A stretch of 64,000 nt of DNA, taken from the NCBI GenBank assembly GCA_959027945.1, contig CAUFRO010000004.1, forward strand, positions 1-64,000, read 5' to 3'. The position numbers and the translations under genes are program-made. The notes beneath the pieces were generated by a model. It ran no database searches, had not been told where the DNA came from, and was given only the letters and a program-made list of their open reading frames with translations. Numbering within the stretch: the stretch's first letter is position 1; each line of letters opens with the position of its first letter. The DNA comes from an uncultured Collinsella sp. GTDB taxonomy: Bacteria > Actinomycetota > Coriobacteriia > Coriobacteriales > Coriobacteriaceae. This document shows, piece after piece, positions 33,028 through 41,497 of this stretch.

Positions 33028-34530
33028 CTAGTCCTGGGCTTTGATACTCGGCAGTAGGATCTGCGCGAGGTAGTCGGTTTCGAGCTTAGTGGCACCATCG
33101 GCCTTGCCGTCTTTACCTACCAGGTCGTTCTTGATCTGACTATACGTATAGCGGTTGCCGGTCGTCAGCTCGACAAGCTCAATGGCCGTGTCCATGGGGT
33201 AGGTTGACACGGGGTTCTGCGTCCGTCCGTTGATGGTCTGGGGCACCACGTACGGATAGACGGGGCCGCTGGCGTAGACGGTATAACCGTTGCCTAGATT
33301 GGCCGCACCCAAAACCGTATCGCCTTCATCGGGCGTAAAGCTCTCGCCCTCGCGCACCGCGACGAGCGTCACGAGCGGCGTATTGGCGTCGTCGCCCAGA
33401 TAGATGCATAGCGTGCTTCCGTTTTGCCAAGTTGCGACCTTGCCGTACCACTCGACGGGAATATCGAGCTGGTAGAGGTCGGTTGCCTTGTGGCGAGCGT
33501 CAGCATCACGGGACGCCTGTGCCTTTTGCGCGCTCACGGCATTGACGGCGGCGTCGCGCCGCGCGGTTGCCGCCTGCTGAAGTATCTTGGCGGCCGCGGC
33601 GGAGCTCGCACCGCCTTCCTCGGCATACTTGGCGGCGGCATCGATCTGGTCGTCAGTCACCGTGTCGGCCGAAGGCACCTTGAGCTTAAAGGCGGCCTGG
33701 GCACTTAAATCCTGTCCATCGCTCTTAACGGTGACCTGCGTCTTGGTGGTCGGGACGGTATAGACGGTGCCGTCGGCCGCGATGGGGGAGGCGGCGATGG
33801 AGAGCGTGTAATCGCCGGGCAGCAGTTTGATGCCGCGGCCGTGCTCGTCAACATAGAGTGTTTCGCTCACGGAGGAGCCATCAGCGTCCTGACCGCTCAC
33901 CTGTACGGGAATCTTGGAGCCGGTGGAACAGTCGAGGCCCGCGGCATGCACGCCAATCTGCACTGACATCATCGTGTGGGCATTGGCGGCGGCAGCGGCA
34001 GCCTGCTCTTGCTGATATCCGTTCCAGGCAGCATAGCCTGCACCGCCGGCGACGAGCGCGACGGCTACGACACCGGCGACCATCAGATTGCGGCGCTTGG
34101 GCGACATCTTGCGATGGCGAACCTCGGCCTCGCGTGCCGAGGGAACGGACGGCAGGGGAATATCGCCCATGGCGATGGTCTCGTCCACGGCTGGTGCGGA
34201 ACCCAGGCCAGGAAGCTCGCGGGTCAGCGAATCCTCGGCCGGCAAGCTGTCGAGCAAGACGGTTTCCTCGCCCGTGTCGGATTCGGGCTGATTGCCGGCC
34301 TCGCATTCGGATTTCTCGTGCCCCGCCCCGCCTTCGGTGGGCGCGGCGCCATCGTCTTTTGCATCCTGATCATCGGACTGCGCCTCGGCTTCCGACTCAT
34401 CCTGCACATCAACGCCCGAATCGTCAAACGCAATCTCATCGAGTGAAATCCGGTCTAAGCTCTCCAAGGCCTCAGCGCAAGCTTCTGCATCTTGGGCCGC
34501 ATCCTCTTGGCCCATCGTCTCATCTTTCAT
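33028..34530 (-). CDS. single-span membrane protein with acidic cytoplasmic head
   Basis: This 500-residue protein is unrecognised. The first 135 or so residues are strongly acidic and low-complexity. Basic residues (RHRKMSPKRR) then precede one membrane segment (about 149-170), giving an N-in, C-out topology. The outer part has an Ig-like region (LPGDYTLSIAASPI), an Ala-rich helical stretch (EEGGASSAAAAKILQQA) and a C-terminal domain with IPVEWYGKVATWQNGS that may bind a ligand or wall component. GGGGGATAT precedes the ATG. It is monocistronic. Confidence 0.75.
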   Translation of the reverse strand: MKDETMGQEDAAQDAEACAEALESLDRISLDEIAFDDSGVDVQDESEAEAQSDDQDAKDDGAAPTEGGAGHEKSECEAGNQPESDTGEETVLLDSLPAEDSLTRELPGLGSAPAVDETIAMGDIPLPSVPSAREAEVRHRKMSPKRRNLMVAGVVAVALVAGGAGYAAWNGYQQEQAAAAAANAHTMMSVQIGVHAAGLDCSTGSKIPVQVSGQDADGSSVSETLYVDEHGRGIKLLPGDYTLSIAASPIAADGTVYTVPTTKTQVTVKSDGQDLSAQAAFKLKVPSADTVTDDQIDAAAKYAEEGGASSAAAAKILQQAATARRDAAVNAVSAQKAQASRDADARHKATDLYQLDIPVEWYGKVATWQNGSTLCIYLGDDANTPLVTLVAVREGESFTPDEGDTVLGAANLGNGYTVYASGPVYPYVVPQTINGRTQNPVSTYPMDTAIELVELTTGNRYTYSQIKNDLVGKDGKADGATKLETDYLAQILLPSIKAQD

Positions 34531-34652
34531 ATATCCCCCAAGCTCAATATCGGGACAACACTGTACCCAAAAATGGAGCCATATAAAGCGCGTGCGAAAT
34601 ATAAGATCCGATTTAACTCGAGCGCATCGTTCGGCCGCATCCTCGCGGCAGC

Positions 34653-34692
34653 AAAAGGCCCCCGGAACGCGAACGAATCACATTCCGGGGGC
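34653..34692 (-). terminator. terminator of the DUF5692-like gene
   Basis: GCCCCCGGAA pairs with TTCCGGGGGC (34,658-34,667 / 34,683-34,692). On the minus strand it is followed by CTTTTGC. Confidence 0.7.
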
Positions 34693-34763
34693 TCTGCAAT
34701 GCGTTGAGTTGCGCGGAGCCGGCTATGCTGCTTCGCGCTCAAGCGATGTCTGCGTCAGGCGCG

Positions 34764-35771
34764 TTACTCGGCGTGCGCGTAATCAACCTTGGCGCGGCGA
34801 GCGGTAGCCTTCTCCCAATCGCTGGTGCCCTCAAAGACATCCTGCTTGTAGGGATTGCGGCCGAGCTTTTTGGCGCGGTAGGCGATGTAGATGATCGCGG
34901 CGACGTTGGCGACCAGTGCGGCGATCGAGACCGCGGTAGCGGCGCCGGGGTCGAGCGTGGAGTGGGTCACAAAGATGGACTCCTCCTGGAAATACGGGAA
35001 TACCTGGGCAAACATGCACCAAATAGCCAGCGTAAAGGCGCGGTTCTGGATCCAGCCGCCCTTGTTCCAGATAAAGGCGGCGACGGTGGGTGCCAGCAGC
35101 AGCGCAAAGCCGCAGAACCAGGAGTGGGTGGGCAGGCAGTTGTAGGTGTAGCAAAAGTTCCAGATATCGTAGGCGATAATATAGACCCAGGTCATATCGG
35201 GCCACAGCATGTCGGTCTGATCCTCGGAGGCGTAGACGCTCCACCAACCGGTCATGCAGAAGATGTTGATGATACCGGCGATGCCGTTGAACACGTTGTT
35301 CCAGCCGGCCAGCTGCGTAGCACCTTCGGAGGTGACCCAGGTGGACTCACCCAGGACAAAGAAGTGATAGGCGCTCTCGAAGTCGGACACGACGGCGATC
35401 ATGATGTTGATGGCGACGATCACAAACGGCCACGCGCGGAACCAATGCGCCTTGCCGATCTTTCCCCACTGGTACTTAATGGCAATGAAGCCCCAGCAAC
35501 CAGCCAGCGCCGCGTATACCTTGGCGTAGTGGAACCAGCTGTTCTGGTACACATGGGTGGGGTTGGTGAGCGCCCACTCGGCACCCTGCGAGACGCCGAT
35601 GGCGATGGCGACGCAGTAGATGGTCATGGCCAGCGGAGCCACGCCAAAGATGATTGCCGCGCCCAGCTTGGTGCGGCGGCCGACCTCGTTGAGCACGATC
35701 AGGCCGATAAAGACCATGGCCCATCCGGCCCAGTGGATAAGGGTATCGCTACCCCAAACATCGAACAGCAT
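34764..35771 (-). CDS. polytopic membrane protein, DUF5692-like
   Basis: This 335-residue integral membrane protein has about nine hydrophobic segments and many Trp, Tyr and Phe residues (WNFCYTYNCLPTHSWFCGF, AGCWGFIAIKYQWG). I place it in the DUF5692 family from memory; no function is established. The conserved His, Cys and aromatic residues inside the membrane would suit a cofactor, quinone or small-molecule partner (inference). It follows the TetR gene after 63 bp on the same strand and lies opposite the flavoprotein gene. Confidence 0.75.
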   Translation of the reverse strand: MLFDVWGSDTLIHWAGWAMVFIGLIVLNEVGRRTKLGAAIIFGVAPLAMTIYCVAIAIGVSQGAEWALTNPTHVYQNSWFHYAKVYAALAGCWGFIAIKYQWGKIGKAHWFRAWPFVIVAINIMIAVVSDFESAYHFFVLGESTWVTSEGATQLAGWNNVFNGIAGIINIFCMTGWWSVYASEDQTDMLWPDMTWVYIIAYDIWNFCYTYNCLPTHSWFCGFALLLAPTVAAFIWNKGGWIQNRAFTLAIWCMFAQVFPYFQEESIFVTHSTLDPGAATAVSIAALVANVAAIIYIAYRAKKLGRNPYKQDVFEGTSDWEKATARRAKVDYAHAE

Positions 35772-35834
35772 GCTGCTCTCCTTTCACACGCCCGCGGCCC
35801 CTCTTCTGATCGCGGGCAGTTTGGCCAAATGTCG

Positions 35835-36497
35835 TCAGTTCTGGGGCTTGCGCTCCGGATACTTGGCGGTATAGCCCTCGATGTGGAGTGTCGAGGCGAT
35901 GATTTCCTTGACCGTCTCGTCGGGCACATCGGGGTGCGTGCGGATATACATCAAAAGACCCATGATGAGGGTGTAGAACGTTTCGTAGACATGGTCGATG
36001 CGCAGCTCGTGGTGGGCGACAAAATCCACCACGGTGGTGTCGCAGATATACTGCGCCACGCGCTGGACCACGTTGTGCAAAAAGCCGCCGTAGAGCGCGC
36101 CGCTGTTGGAGGTCAGAGTGTGCGGCAGCTCGTGGCCGCTGGCGACCAGGCGCTTAAAGAGCGGGGCGACGGTGTCGAGCGCGCCCTCGATATCACCGAC
36201 GGTGCGGTTGGCATTCCACTGCTCGAGCTCGGAGATAAAACCGTCGATTGTCTCGTCCATGACGGCGGTGACGGCGGCGTCCATGTCGGCGAAGTAGTGG
36301 TAGAACAATGAACGCGTGCAGCCGGCTCGCTTGGTCACGGCCGATACCGATAGGTGGGACACGCCCAGCTCGGAGCTTACGGTGCGCACGGCATCGAGGA
36401 TCTCGCGACGGCGTTCGTCGCCCGTCAGGCGCTTTGCCGCGCTATCGGATGCGGGGACGGCATCGACCACAGAGGTACCTGCTGTGTTGTTGCCCAT
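35835..36497 (-). CDS. TetR-family transcriptional regulator
   Basis: This 220-residue TetR/AcrR regulator has an N-terminal helix-turn-helix (LSVSAVTKRAGCTRSLFYHYFADMDAAV) after an Ala/Ser-rich extension of about 25 residues, and a helical ligand domain of usual size. It is divergent from the flavoprotein gene and co-directional with the DUF5692-like gene. Two matching palindromes lie between it and the flavoprotein, so it probably represses both directions; the ligand is unknown. Confidence 0.93.
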   Translation of the reverse strand: MGNNTAGTSVVDAVPASDSAAKRLTGDERRREILDAVRTVSSELGVSHLSVSAVTKRAGCTRSLFYHYFADMDAAVTAVMDETIDGFISELEQWNANRTVGDIEGALDTVAPLFKRLVASGHELPHTLTSNSGALYGGFLHNVVQRVAQYICDTTVVDFVAHHELRIDHVYETFYTLIMGLLMYIRTHPDVPDETVKEIIASTLHIEGYTAKYPERKPQN

Positions 36498-36555
36498 GTT
36501 TTGCCGCCTTTCATCCTCTTTTGCCTGACCGTTCGCCTAACAGTCTTGAATATTG

Positions 36556-36593
36556 TTGACGGTTCGTCAATACTATTTTTGACACAATGTCAA
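36556..36593. promoter_or_regulatory. paired TetR-type operators
   Basis: TTGACG gtt CGTCAA (36,556-36,570) and TTGACA caa TGTCAA (36,579-36,593) share the form TTGACR-N3-YGTCAA with centres 23 bp apart. They lie in the divergent promoter between the TetR gene and the flavoprotein gene. Confidence 0.75.
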
Positions 36594-36685
36594 CAATGGC
36601 GGGTGAACGGCATGGGGGCATGCCCGGCCTGCAAAAAAGAGGGGCGCCGCGGTCCCGCCGGGCTGTGGCAAGAGAAGGGACAACC

Positions 36686-39463
36686 ATGATTCTCAACGGA
36701 CCGGGGATTAGCTACACCGAGCCCGACATCGGTTCGGAGTTCGTGGCGCCGCTGCCGGAGCATCCGCGCGAGGCCATCGTCAAGCTGTGCGAGCACTGCA
36801 CCAACCGTCTGCTGCATCGCGATGAGCTGCTGGGCTACGAGTACTGGTCGTTTGCCGAGGCCGCGACTGACGAGCAGGCCGAAGTGCTCTGCAAGATGAA
36901 GATGCGCCGTCCCTATACGCTGCCCGAGATGGTCAAGCTCACCGGCATGCCCGAAGCCGATATCGAGAAGATGCTCGACGACATGAGCTACACGGGTCTG
37001 CTCGAGTACAACTGGGAAAACCCCGAGCGCGCCAAGCAGTGGGTGCTGCCCATGCTGGTGCCGGGTTCCGCCGAGTTCCTCAACATGCGCGTGAGCCAGC
37101 TCGAGGAGCACCCGGTCTATGCCAAGTTCTTTGAGCAGGCGTCCAAGGGACCGCTGTCCAAGGCCACGCCGATGGTGCCGCCCGGAGGCGCCGGCATCGG
37201 CATGCACGTCATTCCGGTCGAGAAGGCCATCGACGCCGCGAGCACCTCGGTGCCGATCGAGCATATCGAGCACTGGCTCGACAAATACGAGGGTAAGTAT
37301 GCCGCCAGCACCTGCAGCTGCCGCGCGAGCCGTCGCGTGATGGGTGAGGGCTGCGCCGATGACCCGGCCGATTGGTGCATCGCCGTGGGCGATATGGCCG
37401 ATTACGTGGTTGAGACCGACCGCGGCCATTACGTGACCCGCGACGAGGTCTACGACATCCTGCGCCAGGCCGAGGACAACGGCTTTGTGCACCAGATCAC
37501 CAACATCGACGGCGAGAACAAGATCTTCGCCATCTGCAACTGCAACGTCAACGTGTGCTACGCCCTGCGCACCTCGCAGCTGTTCAACACGCCCAACCTG
37601 TCGCGCTCGGCCTATGTCGCCAAGGTCGAGAAGGACAAGTGCGTTGCCTGCGGTCGCTGCGTTGAGGTGTGCCCCGCCGGTGCCGCCAAGCTCGGCCAGA
37701 AGCTCTGCAGCAAAAAGGCCGGCGGACAGGTGCCCGAGTATCCGCGCCAGGAGCTGCCCGATGCCACCAAGTGGGACCACACCAAGTGGTCGCCCAACTA
37801 CCGCAACGATAACCGTATCGAGACGCACGAGTCCGGCACCGCGCCCTGCAAGACGGCTTGCCCCGCGCACGTTGCCGTTCAGGGCTATCTGAAGCTTGCG
37901 GCACAGGGGCGCTATGACGAGGCCCTAGCACTCATTAAGCGCGAGAACCCGCTGCCCGCTATCTGCGGCCGTGTGTGCAACCGCCGCTGTGAGGATGCCT
38001 GCACCCGCGGCCGTGTGGATGCCGCCGTGGCTATCGACGAGGTCAAGAAGTTCATCGCCCAGCGCGATCTGGATGCCGCGACCCGCTACGTCCCGCCCGT
38101 GGTGACCCCGACGCGTGCCGGCGGCTTCGACCAGAAGATCGCCATCATCGGTGCCGGTCCGGCCGGCCTGTCCTGCGCTTTCTACCTGGCCGAGAAGGGC
38201 TACAAACCTGTCGTGTTCGAGAAAAACGAGCGCCCGGGCGGCATGCTCACCTACGGCATTCCCAGCTTTAAGCTGCAGAAGGATGTTATCGAGGCCGAGG
38301 TCGAGATCATTCGCCTGATGGGTGCCGAGTTCCGCTATGGCGTGGAAGTCGGTCGCGACGTGACGCTCGACGAGCTGCGCGCGCAGGGCTTTAAGGCCTT
38401 CTACGTTGCCATTGGCTGCCAGGGCGGCCGCCTTGCCGGTATTCCGGGTGAGGATGCCGAGGACGTGACCGTGGCCGTCGACTTTTTGCGCGAGGTCAAC
38501 AGTGGCAAGATCGACGCGCTGCCCGGCCGTACCATCGTGGTGGGCGGTGGTAACGTGGCTATCGATGTCGCGCGCAACGCCTGCCGTCTGGGTTCCGAGC
38601 ACGTTGAGATGTTCTGCCTGGAGAGCGAGGCCCAGATGCCCGCCAGCGAGGAAGAACGTCGCGAGGCCGTTGAGGACGGCGCTCACATCAGCTGCGGCTG
38701 GGGCCCCAAGGAGATTCACCTGGACGAGGCCGGTCGTGTGTGCGGTATCACCTTCAAGCGCTGCACGCGTGTCTTTGACGACGAGGGCCGTTTTGCGCCC
38801 GAGTACGACGAGAACGACCTGCGCCGCGTCGATGCCGACCGCGTGGTCATGTCCATCGGCCAGTCCATCGTGTGGGGCGACCTGCTGGCTGGCTCCAAGG
38901 TGGAGCTTGGCCGTGGTCAGGGCGCCCTTGCCGATCCCCAGACCTACCAGACCGCCGAACCCGACATCTTTGTGGGCGGCGACGTCTATACCGGCCCCAG
39001 CTTTGCCATCGATGCCATCGCCGCCGGTCACGAGGCCGCCGTGTCCATCCATCGCTTTGTGCAGCCGGGCTCCACGCTCACCATCGGCCGCAACCAGCGC
39101 CGCTATACCGCGTTCGACCGCGACGACGTTGTTCTCGAGGGCTACGACAACGCGAGCCGCGAGGTTGCGCATGTGGACCGCGAGCGCGAGAAGGCTGCGC
39201 CGTTTAGCGAGTATGTTGAGACCTTTACCGAGGAACAGGTGCGCGCCGAGACCGCCCGCTGCCTGGGCTGCGGCGCCTCGATTGTCGATCCCAACAAGTG
39301 CATCGGCTGCGGCCTGTGCACCACCAAGTGCGCGTTCGACGCCATCCATCTAGATCGCGACCGCCCCGAGTGCTCAACGATGGTCAAATACGAGCAAAAG
39401 CTCCCAAGCCTGGGCAAGTACGCATTGAAGCGTGCAATTAAGATCAAATTTGGGAAGAAGTAA
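36686..39463 (+). CDS. multidomain Fe-S/FAD oxidoreductase, GltD-like core
   Basis: This 925-residue cytoplasmic redox protein has an N-terminal region of about 300 residues with helix-turn-helix-like helices and Cys motifs (KLCEHC, STCSCRASRR, ICNCNVNVC). Next is a ferredoxin motif CVACGRCVEVC at about 319. The GltD N-terminal Cys block (CKTACPAH, CGRVCNRRCEDAC) begins near 388, an FAD fold GAGPAGLSC near 489 and an NAD(P) fold GGGNVAIDVAR near 619. A final CIGCGLCTTKC cluster begins at 872. The core resembles the glutamate synthase small subunit, but no large subunit is nearby, so it probably passes NAD(P)H electrons to another partner. The ATG at 36,686 follows AGAAGGGA. TetR operators precede it. 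Confidence 0.85.
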   Translation: MILNGPGISYTEPDIGSEFVAPLPEHPREAIVKLCEHCTNRLLHRDELLGYEYWSFAEAATDEQAEVLCKMKMRRPYTLPEMVKLTGMPEADIEKMLDDMSYTGLLEYNWENPERAKQWVLPMLVPGSAEFLNMRVSQLEEHPVYAKFFEQASKGPLSKATPMVPPGGAGIGMHVIPVEKAIDAASTSVPIEHIEHWLDKYEGKYAASTCSCRASRRVMGEGCADDPADWCIAVGDMADYVVETDRGHYVTRDEVYDILRQAEDNGFVHQITNIDGENKIFAICNCNVNVCYALRTSQLFNTPNLSRSAYVAKVEKDKCVACGRCVEVCPAGAAKLGQKLCSKKAGGQVPEYPRQELPDATKWDHTKWSPNYRNDNRIETHESGTAPCKTACPAHVAVQGYLKLAAQGRYDEALALIKRENPLPAICGRVCNRRCEDACTRGRVDAAVAIDEVKKFIAQRDLDAATRYVPPVVTPTRAGGFDQKIAIIGAGPAGLSCAFYLAEKGYKPVVFEKNERPGGMLTYGIPSFKLQKDVIEAEVEIIRLMGAEFRYGVEVGRDVTLDELRAQGFKAFYVAIGCQGGRLAGIPGEDAEDVTVAVDFLREVNSGKIDALPGRTIVVGGGNVAIDVARNACRLGSEHVEMFCLESEAQMPASEEERREAVEDGAHISCGWGPKEIHLDEAGRVCGITFKRCTRVFDDEGRFAPEYDENDLRRVDADRVVMSIGQSIVWGDLLAGSKVELGRGQGALADPQTYQTAEPDIFVGGDVYTGPSFAIDAIAAGHEAAVSIHRFVQPGSTLTIGRNQRRYTAFDRDDVVLEGYDNASREVAHVDREREKAAPFSEYVETFTEEQVRAETARCLGCGASIVDPNKCIGCGLCTTKCAFDAIHLDRDRPECSTMVKYEQKLPSLGKYALKRAIKIKFGKK

Positions 39464-39477
39464 GAGACCTAACAAGT

Positions 39478-39652
39478 AAGTGAACGGCGCAGAGGGCGGT
39501 TGGACAGCGAGCGGGTCCCAGGCGTGGCGAGGTGCCTTGAAAGAGGAGGGCATAGGGCTTTTGCCCATGCCCGACGATTGAAAGGCAGATCGCCCGTCTG
39601 GGACTCGCGCAGCGTCAAGCCGACCGCCGTTCGTTAGAACGGCGGAAGGAAT
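39478..39652 (-). repeat. structured intergenic repeat, copy C
   Basis: Read on the minus strand, CCGCCGTTCTAACGAACGGCGG is followed by GACGCTGCGCG. CCCAG / CTGGG then encloses GGGCATGGGC aaaa GCCCTATGCCC, and CTCGCTGTCC follows. Relative to copies A and B, both sides of the inner stem have changed (GACC/GGTC to GGGC/GCCC), a compensatory difference. Its first hairpin lies just before the hypA ribosome site. Confidence 0.75.
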
Positions 39653-39657
39653 TAAAA

Positions 39658-40086
39658 GTGCACGAGCTCGGAATCGTCTATCACATCATTCGCGATGTCG
39701 AGAACGTGGCGCGCGCCAATGGCGTGCGTCGCGTTTCGAGCGTCACGCTGCTGCTGGGCGAGGTCTCGGGCGTCGTTCCCGACTTGCTGCTCGACGCTTG
39801 GCGCTGGGCGGCAGATAAAAAGCCCATCACCGAGGGTGCAGAGCTTATCGTGGAGCCCGTTGAGGCCGTGACACATTGCGAGGCGTGTAGCCGCGACTAC
39901 GCGACGGTCGAGCACGGCAAGACCTGTCCCCATTGCGGTAGCGGCGAGACATACCTGCTGCAGGGCCAGGAGGTCATGATCAAGCAGATTGAGACCCCCG
40001 ACGAGAACCCGGCAGATGCTGCTCCTGACGGCCTCTCCGACGCCCCCGACGCCGTCGACGCCGCCAACCCCCTCCGCATCGTCTAG
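39658..40086 (+). CDS. hypA: nickel-insertion chaperone HypA
   Basis: This 142-residue HypA/HybF delivers nickel to hydrogenase with HypB. The N-terminal MHELGI binds Ni through His2, and the zinc site is CEAC...CPHC. An acidic tail of about 30 residues (EIPDENPADAAPD-like, then DAPDAVDAAN) extends past the usual length. The start is GTG at 39,658 after GGAAGGA. It lies 29 kb from the other hyp genes, and hypB is not in the window. Confidence 0.95.
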   Translation: MHELGIVYHIIRDVENVARANGVRRVSSVTLLLGEVSGVVPDLLLDAWRWAADKKPITEGAELIVEPVEAVTHCEACSRDYATVEHGKTCPHCGSGETYLLQGQEVMIKQIETPDENPADAAPDGLSDAPDAVDAANPLRIV

Positions 40087-40097
40087 GACCCCCTATA

Positions 40098-40163
40098 AGT
40101 TGCGGTGAAATAGTTCCTAAATCAGCCTTCTGGCTCTTAAACAAGAACTATTCCACCGCAACT
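40098..40163. repeat. AGTTGCGG-type hairpin, copy 3
   Basis: The arms match copy 1 (AGTTGCGGTGAAATAGTTCCT). The loop contains GCCTTCTGGC. It lies 12 bases after the hypA stop codon. Confidence 0.75.
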
Positions 40164-40215
40164 ATTTTGAGTGGTTTCATAGATCATAAGTCACGAAAAT
40201 AGTCAAGTCATGTCT

Positions 40216-40419
40216 GTTTAAACAAAATAGCGGCAGTACAAGCGCATTCGCGCTTGCCAAAATCGATATTAATGAACAGCCTGTTTGTATCTGTAAAATG
40301 CATGGCTTGATGTGCGACGCCTTGGCGTGTAATGAGTCAAAAAGCGGTAACGTAATCAATTTGTAACAAACATAGACGTTTAAACAAATAAACCAACCTT
40401 TTGCGAATTTAGCTATAAT
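40216..40419 (+). promoter_or_regulatory. AT-rich control region of the mannose-class PTS operon
   Basis: GTTTAAACAAA occurs twice (40,216-40,226 and 40,378-40,388), each around the palindrome GTTTAAAC. TATAAT lies at 40,414-40,419 without a recognisable -35 box, which suggests activator dependence. The region is distinctly AT-rich and has no gene. No sigma-54 (GG-N10-GC) promoter was recognised. Confidence 0.5.
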
Positions 40420-40489
40420 TCCACAAACCAAACAGGTATACTTCCTTAATGTCGTGTAGGAAATACGTAGACAAAAAGGAGGTTATGTG

Positions 40490-41479
40490 ATGGTAAGTAT
40501 TGTTCTTGCTAGCCACGGGGACTTGGCAGCTGGAATCAAGCAGACGGGCTCGATGGTCTTTGGCGATCAGCCGTCTGTAGCCGTGGTCTCGCTCGAGCCG
40601 AGCATGGGCCCCGACGACTTCCGTGCCAAGGTCGAGGAAGCAGTCGCTTCCTTCGAGGACCAGGAGCAGGTGCTCTTCCTCGTTGATCTGTGGGGCGGCA
40701 CGCCGTTCAACCAGATCAGCGGGCTCATCGAGGGCCACGATTCCTGGGCTATCGTCACCGGTGTCAACCTGCCTATGCTCATCGAGGCATATTCGCAGCG
40801 CTTTGATGCAAAGAACACTGCACATGCGATCGCAAAACATCTCGTGACTGAGGCTAAGGCTGGCGTGCGTGTCAAGCCCGAGTCTCTGGAGCCCGAGGAG
40901 AAGAAGCCGGCTGCGGCCGCCGCTGCTCCTGCAGGCGCCATCCCTCCGGGAACGGTCATCGGCGATGGGCACATCAAGATCGCCCACGTCCGTATCGACA
41001 CCCGTCTGCTTCATGGTCAGGTGGCCACCACGTGGACCAAGCAGATCAACCCCAACCGCATCATCGTGGTTTCCGACGGCGTTGCTCACGACGAGCTCCG
41101 CAAGACCATGATCGAGCAGGCTGCCCCTCCGGGAGTCCATGCCAACGTCGTGCCCATCAAGAAGATGGCCGAGGTCGTCAAGGACACGCGCTTTGGTGAC
41201 ACCAAGGCCATGCTGCTCTTTGAGAACCCGCAGGATCTGCTCAAGGCCATCGAGGCCGGTGTCGACATCAAGGAAGTCAACATCGGTTCCATGGCTCACT
41301 CCAAGGGCAAGGTCGTCGTCACCAACGCCGTCGCTATGGGCGATGATGACGTTAAGACTCTCGAGGCCCTCAAGGCCAAGGGCGTCAAGTTCGAGGTCCG
41401 CAAGGTTCCTTCGGATTCCTCCGAGGATCTCGACGCCATGTTGAAGAAAGCTAAGGCCGAACTGGCCGCTCAAGCATAG
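40490..41479 (+). CDS. manX: PTS mannose-class EIIAB component
   Basis: This 329-residue fused EIIA-EIIB carries phosphate from HPr to the sugar. The EIIA active site is H9 in LASHGDLA, followed by an Ala/Pro linker (about 142-155). The EIIB site is H175 in IDTRLLHGQV. The ATG at 40,490 is seven bases from AAAGGAGG; a GTG one codon earlier is less suitable. It is the first gene of manXYZ-manO, a group that takes up mannose, glucose or glucosamine in relatives. Confidence 0.96.
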   Translation: MVSIVLASHGDLAAGIKQTGSMVFGDQPSVAVVSLEPSMGPDDFRAKVEEAVASFEDQEQVLFLVDLWGGTPFNQISGLIEGHDSWAIVTGVNLPMLIEAYSQRFDAKNTAHAIAKHLVTEAKAGVRVKPESLEPEEKKPAAAAAAPAGAIPPGTVIGDGHIKIAHVRIDTRLLHGQVATTWTKQINPNRIIVVSDGVAHDELRKTMIEQAAPPGVHANVVPIKKMAEVVKDTRFGDTKAMLLFENPQDLLKAIEAGVDIKEVNIGSMAHSKGKVVVTNAVAMGDDDVKTLEALKAKGVKFEVRKVPSDSSEDLDAMLKKAKAELAAQA

Positions 41480-41497
41480 TAAAGGAGGGTCCGATAC

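Noticed and set aside
40420..40489. Sigma-54 promoter for the PTS operon
   Set aside because: No GG-N10-GC pair with the expected context was found, and the clade is not known for sigma-54.
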